DNA from: Aeromonas sanarellii
GTDB lineage: Bacteria > Pseudomonadota > Gammaproteobacteria > Enterobacterales > Aeromonadaceae
DNA: 64,000 bases
Assembly: GCF_000820085.1 (NCBI RefSeq)
Contig: NZ_CDBN01000021.1
Span: forward strand, 186,001 to 250,000
Direction of reading: 5' to 3'
Part shown: piece after piece, positions 60,767-64,000 of the stretch
Layout of the letters: the number at the start of each line of letters is the position of its first letter
Position numbering within the stretch: position 1 is the stretch's first letter
Notes under the pieces: model-generated
What the model saw: the letters and a program-made list of their open reading frames with translations, nothing else
Told to the model about the DNA's origin: nothing
The model's database searches: none
Made by a program: the position numbers and the translations under genes

Positions 60767-60792
60767 GGTGGCGAGGGCTGCCCCTCGCCACC
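60767..60792 (+). terminator. Terminator-like hairpin in the leader of the B3/4-domain gene
   Basis: GGTGGCGAGGG / CCCTCGCCACC is an 11-bp perfect stem with loop CTGC, followed by CCGTGTTTTCTCG. It lies 47 bp before the start at 60839, with no gene ending on its left. It may be an attenuator or end a short leader or small RNA. The gap 60548-60838 holds nothing else I can name. Confidence 0.55.
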
Positions 60793-60838
60793 CCGTGTTT
60801 TCTCGTTATTGGTCATCGTTTGCTGACCGGGAGTCGCC

Positions 60839-61537
60839 ATGTCCTTCATGATCCCCCGTATTGCCCCTGACGTCGCCCACCTGGTGTCCGGATTCAGAGC
60901 CCTCAGTATTCTGGTGGAGACTCCTGGGGTGACGCACCCCGAGATCGGCGCCGCCGCCCTGGCGCGGGCGTGCAAGGCCGTGCAGGCAGGGGAGGCACCC
61001 TGGGCTCAGGCGCATCTGTCTGCCTGGGACGAGGTGTTCAAGTCGTTTGGTGCCAAACCCCAGCGTACCCCCTGTTCGGCGCAGGCACTGCGCAAGCGGG
61101 TGCTGCGCGATGGCGTCATGCCCAGCATCGATCCCGTGGTCGATCTCTACAACGCGGTGAGCATCGAATATGCAATTCCTGTGGGTGGGGAAAATCTGGC
61201 GGCCTATGAAGGGGAGCCCCGCTTGGTGATCGCCGATGGCAGCGAACGCTTTGACACCATAAAGGAAGGGCTGCCAGCCCAGGAGAGGCCTGAGCCCGGG
61301 GAAGTGGTGTGGCGGGACGACAGAGGGGTGACCTGTCGCCGCTGGAACTGGCGTCAGGGGGTCCGTACCCGGCTCAGTGTGGAGTGCGGGCAGATGTGGT
61401 TCATCCTGGAGAGCCTACCATCCATGCCGCTGGCTGCGTTGCACCAGGCCGGAGATCGGTTGATCGAGGGGTTGCTGCAGATGATGCCGCAGGCCCGGAT
61501 CGAGAGAACCCTGATAGGTGAGCCTGGCGGGGCATGA
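60839..61537 (+). CDS. B3/4-domain protein (tRNA synthetase beta-chain-like)
   Basis: The 232-residue protein is like the B3/B4 editing domain of phenylalanyl-tRNA synthetase beta subunit, in its stand-alone form (COG3382 type). Typical parts are the N-terminal VSGFRALSILVET, WDEVFKSFGAKPQRTPCSAQALRKRVLRDG, MPSIDPVVDLYNAVSIEYAIPVGGENLAAYEG and the later WNWRQGVRTRLS. The B3/4 domain removes mischarged tyrosine from tRNA-Phe; whether this protein edits tRNA is unknown. GGGAG lies five bases before the ATG. A hairpin lies in the leader, and a terminator follows. Confidence 0.83.
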   Translation: MSFMIPRIAPDVAHLVSGFRALSILVETPGVTHPEIGAAALARACKAVQAGEAPWAQAHLSAWDEVFKSFGAKPQRTPCSAQALRKRVLRDGVMPSIDPVVDLYNAVSIEYAIPVGGENLAAYEGEPRLVIADGSERFDTIKEGLPAQERPEPGEVVWRDDRGVTCRRWNWRQGVRTRLSVECGQMWFILESLPSMPLAALHQAGDRLIEGLLQMMPQARIERTLIGEPGGA

Positions 61538-61582
61538 CCAGCGCTTCTCTTGCCGCCTCACTGGCAAGAAAGATATCTCTCA

Positions 61583-61630
61583 CAAGCCGCGGGGGGCTGC
61601 TTTGACCGCCCGCGGCTTGTTGTGGTTTTT
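61583..61630 (+). terminator. Terminator after the B3/4-domain gene
   Basis: CAAGCCGCGGG / CCCGCGGCTTG is an 11-bp stem with a 15-base loop, followed by TTGTGGTTTTT. It lies 46 bp after the stop and before the convergent gdx stop. Confidence 0.75.
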
Positions 61631-61660
61631 CGAGTCTGACTTCGTGGGCAGCGCCGCGGC

Positions 61661-61975
61661 TCAACCGATCAGCTTCAACCCCAGGATGCCGCCGATGATC
61701 AGCAGCAGGCAGAGCACCCGGGCCAGGGTGGCCGGCTCGTTGAACAGCCAAATCCCCATCAGCACGGTGCCGACCGCGCCTATGCCGGTCCAGACCGCGT
61801 AGGCGGTGCCGAGCGGCAGTTGCTTGACCGCCATGGCGAGCAGCAGCACGCTCACGGCCATGGCACTCAGGGTCAGCAGGGTGGGGAGAGGGCGGCTGAA
61901 GCCGTCGGTGTACTTGAGGCCGATGGCCCAGGCGACCTCGAACAGGCCGGCCAGCAGCAGGAGCAACCAGGACAT
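61661..61975 (-). CDS. gdx: Guanidinium exporter Gdx (SugE-type small multidrug resistance protein)
   Basis: The 104-residue, four-helix SMR protein has the essential glutamate E13 in [20 protein letters not shown] and the SugE-type [17 protein letters not shown] motif. It is close to E. coli SugE (Gdx), which exports guanidinium by proton antiport. The guanidine-II riboswitch directly upstream strongly supports the same substrate. The start [10 protein letters not shown] at 61975 was chosen; the frame to 62161 runs through the riboswitch. Also known as sugE. Confidence 0.94.
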   Translation of the reverse strand: MSWLLLLLAGLFEVAWAIGLKYTDGFSRPLPTLLTLSAMAVSVLLLAMAVKQLPLGTAYAVWTGIGAVGTVLMGIWLFNEPATLARVLCLLLIIGGILGLKLIG

Positions 61976-61994
61976 AAGGAAGGTTCCGCAGGGA

Positions 61995-62041
61995 GCAGGG
62001 TCGTCCCTGCGCATCAGGAGGCCTCGGGGTCGTCCCCGAGG
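61995..62041 (-). promoter_or_regulatory. Guanidine-II (mini-ykkC) riboswitch upstream of gdx
   Basis: On the minus strand two hairpins follow each other: CCTCGGGG-ACGA-CCCCGAGG (62022-62041) and GCAGGG-ACGA-CCCTGC (61995-62010), joined by 11 bases. Two GC-rich stems each closed by an ACGR loop are the defining pattern of the mini-ykkC class. This class binds guanidinium and turns on translation of the gene below. The second hairpin ends 20 bases before the gdx ATG. Confidence 0.92.
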
Positions 62042-62312
62042 GGCAGCGGGGCTGCCGGTCGGTCTCAATGATGCCCCAAGACGATACCGGATGCCAGCGG
62101 GTTGCTCGGCCACACGCCAGGCTGGCGGATATTGCAACGAACGGCACAGAATATTGCGCAATTCGACTTGCGCCCGCCGTCACAATCCGTAATGTGGACA
62201 GACACATTCTTCGCAACCCATATTTTGTGAACACCTTGTAAACGGCCTGCGCCGGGCGAGGGGCACGGGTGCAACACACGGTTTCTATAGCAGCTATCCA
62301 GGGTAGGACATT

Positions 62313-63425
62313 ATGAAAAAAGTAGGTTTGGTCGGTTGGCGTGGCATGGTGGGTTCGGTCCTGATGAGCCGGATGCAGGAAGAGAAGGATTTTGCCCGCA
62401 TTCAACCCACCTTCTTCACCACCTCCCAGGCCGGTGAGGCCGCCCCCAACTTCGGCGTCGATGCCGGCATCCTGCAGGATGCCTTCGACATCGAGGCACT
62501 GGCCGCACAGGACGTCATCATCACCGCCCAGGGCGGCGACTACACCAAGGATGTCTATCCGCGCCTGAAAGCCGCCGGCTGGCAGGGCTACTGGATCGAC
62601 GCCGCCTCCTCCCTGCGCATGGAGAAGGACGCGGTCATCATCCTGGATCCGGTCAACGGTGACGTCATCGAGCGGGCGCTGGATGACGGCGTCAAGACCT
62701 TCGTCGGCGGCAACTGTACCGTCAGCCTGATGCTGCTGGCCCTGGGCGGTCTGTTCAAGGCCGATCTGGTGGAGTGGGTGAGCGTGGCCACCTATCAGGC
62801 GGCTTCCGGCGGGGGCGCGCGCCATATGCGCGAGCTGGTTACCCAGATGGGGCTTCTACGTGATGAAGTGGCGGTGGAGCTGGCGGATCCCGCCTCCGCC
62901 ATCCTCGACATCGAGCGCAAGATCACCGAGAAGACCCGCTCCGGCACCCTACCGGTGGACAACTTCGGCGTGCCGCTGGCCGGCGGCCTCATCCCCTGGA
63001 TCGACACCAAGCTCGACAACGGCCAGAGCCGCGAGGAGTGGAAGGGCCAGGCCGAGACCAACAAGATCCTTGGGCTAGAAGACGCCGCCATTCCGGTTGA
63101 TGGTCTGTGCGTGCGCATCGGCGCCCTGCGCTGCCACAGCCAGGCGTTCACCATCAAGCTGAAGAAGGATGTGCCGCTGGCCGAGATCGAAACCCTGCTG
63201 GCTGCCCACAACGACTGGGTCAAGGTGATCCCCAACGATCGCGACATCACTGCCCGCGAGCTGACCCCGGCCGCCGTCACCGGCACCCTCAGCATCCCGG
63301 TGGGTCGTCTGCGCAAGCTCAACATGGGGCCGGAATACCTGGCCGCCTTCACCGTGGGCGACCAGCTGCTGTGGGGCGCAGCCGAACCGCTGCGCCGCAT
63401 GCTCAACATCCTGTTGGCCCGCTGA
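62313..63425 (+). CDS. asd: Aspartate-semialdehyde dehydrogenase
   Basis: Asd reduces aspartyl phosphate to aspartate semialdehyde, the branch point to lysine/diaminopimelate, methionine and threonine. The 370 residues (E. coli 367) show the NADP site [17 protein letters not shown], the catalytic C135 in [12 protein letters not shown] and the later [16 protein letters not shown] with the second catalytic His. AGGACA lies before the ATG. It is monocistronic. I looked for a lysine riboswitch in the 130 bp upstream and did not see one. Confidence 0.97.
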   Translation: MKKVGLVGWRGMVGSVLMSRMQEEKDFARIQPTFFTTSQAGEAAPNFGVDAGILQDAFDIEALAAQDVIITAQGGDYTKDVYPRLKAAGWQGYWIDAASSLRMEKDAVIILDPVNGDVIERALDDGVKTFVGGNCTVSLMLLALGGLFKADLVEWVSVATYQAASGGGARHMRELVTQMGLLRDEVAVELADPASAILDIERKITEKTRSGTLPVDNFGVPLAGGLIPWIDTKLDNGQSREEWKGQAETNKILGLEDAAIPVDGLCVRIGALRCHSQAFTIKLKKDVPLAEIETLLAAHNDWVKVIPNDRDITARELTPAAVTGTLSIPVGRLRKLNMGPEYLAAFTVGDQLLWGAAEPLRRMLNILLAR

Positions 63426-63457
63426 GCATAGGCCGCGAGCAAGTCCCCGAAGCACAG

Positions 63458-63536
63458 CAAGGAAGGCCTGGCCTTTCTTGTTGTGTGAGGCGGCAAGGCC
63501 AATAAAAAAACGGCATCCCTGCAGGATGCCGTTTTT
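63458..63536 (+). terminator. Tandem terminators between asd and cspD
   Basis: A first hairpin, CAAGGAAGGC / GCCTTTCTTG (63458-63480, one G-T pair), is followed by TTGTG. A second, AAAACGGCATCC / GGATGCCGTTTT (63507-63535, loop CTGCA), is followed by a further T and is bidirectional. Together they end asd and the convergent cspD. Confidence 0.85.
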
Positions 63537-63556
63537 CAATTTATCCAGTCTGACTC

Positions 63557-63775
63557 TTACATGTTCTGTGCTTCGTTTGGCACGATGACAGAGGCGTGAT
63601 TTCCTTTCGGCCCCTGCTGCAGTTCAAAATTGACTGCCTGACCCGCTTTCAGGGTCTTGTAACCTTCCATTTGAATCGTGGAGTAGTGAGCGAAGATATC
63701 TTCACCACCGCCTTCCGGACAGATAAACCCAAATCCTTTTGCGTTGTTGAACCACTTGACTGTTCCGGTTGCCAT
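63557..63775 (-). CDS. cspD: Cold-shock-like protein CspD
   Basis: The 72-residue protein is a single cold-shock domain with RNP1 [20 protein letters not shown] and an RNP2-like region. It resembles E. coli CspD (74), a stationary-phase nucleic-acid-binding protein that inhibits replication initiation, more than CspA. The segment [32 protein letters not shown] is characteristic. AGGAT lies nine bases before the ATG. In E. coli clpS lies divergent from cspD; here the right edge follows after 225 bp. Confidence 0.9.
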   Translation of the reverse strand: MATGTVKWFNNAKGFGFICPEGGGEDIFAHYSTIQMEGYKTLKAGQAVNFELQQGPKGNHASVIVPNEAQNM

Positions 63776-63952
63776 ACATCTACATCCTTTTATTGATTAC
63801 CCTGAAGTCGTTGAGTAACCTGCGCCGGCCTTATATAACTAGGGCATGACCCCATAGCAGACGGGCGCCGATTAGCAAGTAACCAATCTAGTCCAACTTT
63901 TAAGCGAGTCAAGAAGTTGTTAACAACCGATGTGATCTGGTTAACAAGTCTA

Positions 63953-63981
63953 TTGACAATCGAGAACGAGACGGTAGTAAT
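63953..63981 (+). promoter_or_regulatory. Promoter pointing out of the window
   Basis: A perfect -35 TTGACA (63953-63958) and a -10-like AGTAAT (63976-63981) are 17 bp apart. It points right, divergent from cspD, perhaps to clpS by analogy with E. coli. The rest of 63776-64000 shows no gene. Confidence 0.5.
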
Positions 63982-64000
63982 CTAGAGGTACCAAAGCACA

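Noticed and set aside
62190-62312. Possible lysine riboswitch before asd
   Set aside because: The leader is too short and shows none of the conserved five-helix junction sequences of that class.

Overview
The window is a dense, GC-rich gammaproteobacterial chromosome segment. Protein lengths and sequences stay close to Escherichia coli orthologues (SerC 362, AroA 427, PflB 760, YcaO 586 and SdhA 588 residues), but gene order differs. High GC, an E. coli-like central metabolism and a complete L-arabinose locus fit Aeromonas best. That genus call is inference from general knowledge, not from a database match. No rRNA, tRNA, CRISPR array, prophage, insertion sequence or clear pseudogene was seen.

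Layout. 1-5.1 kb: etfA, serC, aroA and the DAHP synthase gene aroG, which has a TyrR-like operator. 5.1-13.4 kb: a TerC-family membrane protein, an NAD-kinase-like protein, yfcL, an acyl-CoA ligase, the yohJ-yohK-cdd group with a CRP-like site, and an orphan GH36 alpha-galactosidase. 13.4-20.4 kb: an exported hypothetical, sbcB, a PPP-type phosphatase, and a LysR regulator divergent from a transaminase / nitrilase-amidase / amino-acid-binding-protein gene string. 20.5-29.4 kb: the arabinose locus, araBDA divergent from araFGH-araC, with AraC-like and CRP-like sites between. 29.4-38 kb: zinc-independent ribosomal protein paralogues L36/L31 with a Zur-like site, dinI with a near-consensus LexA box, a DUF2927/ygjP pair, a polytopic glycosyltransferase-like protein, a 5'-nucleotidase family protein, dcuC and a DUF922 protein. 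38-42.4 kb: mnmC divergent from fabB, a GNAT acetyltransferase and a DUF4377 lipoprotein. 42.4-53.8 kb: gltA divergent from sdhCDAB-sucABCD, a large block of the TCA cycle. 53.9-64 kb: a small lipoprotein, ycgN, focA-pflB with an FNR-like box, ycaO, a B3/4-domain protein with a terminator-like hairpin in its leader, gdx/sugE under a guanidine-II (mini-ykkC) riboswitch, asd and cspD.

How it fits together. The region is mostly core metabolism: aerobic respiration (gltA, sdh, suc, etfA), anaerobic pyruvate and C4-dicarboxylate metabolism (pflB, focA, dcuC), aromatic and aspartate-family amino-acid synthesis (aroG, aroA, serC, asd), fatty acid synthesis (fabB) and arabinose use. The most informative regulatory elements are the two-hairpin guanidine-II riboswitch before gdx, the LexA box before dinI, the TyrR box before aroG, the Zur-like box before rpmE2-rpmJ2, the FNR box before focA and the AraC half-sites before araB. 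I found no clearly undescribed multi-gene system. The best candidates for new biology are the LysR-controlled transaminase/amidase/binding-protein string and the leader hairpin of the B3/4-domain gene.
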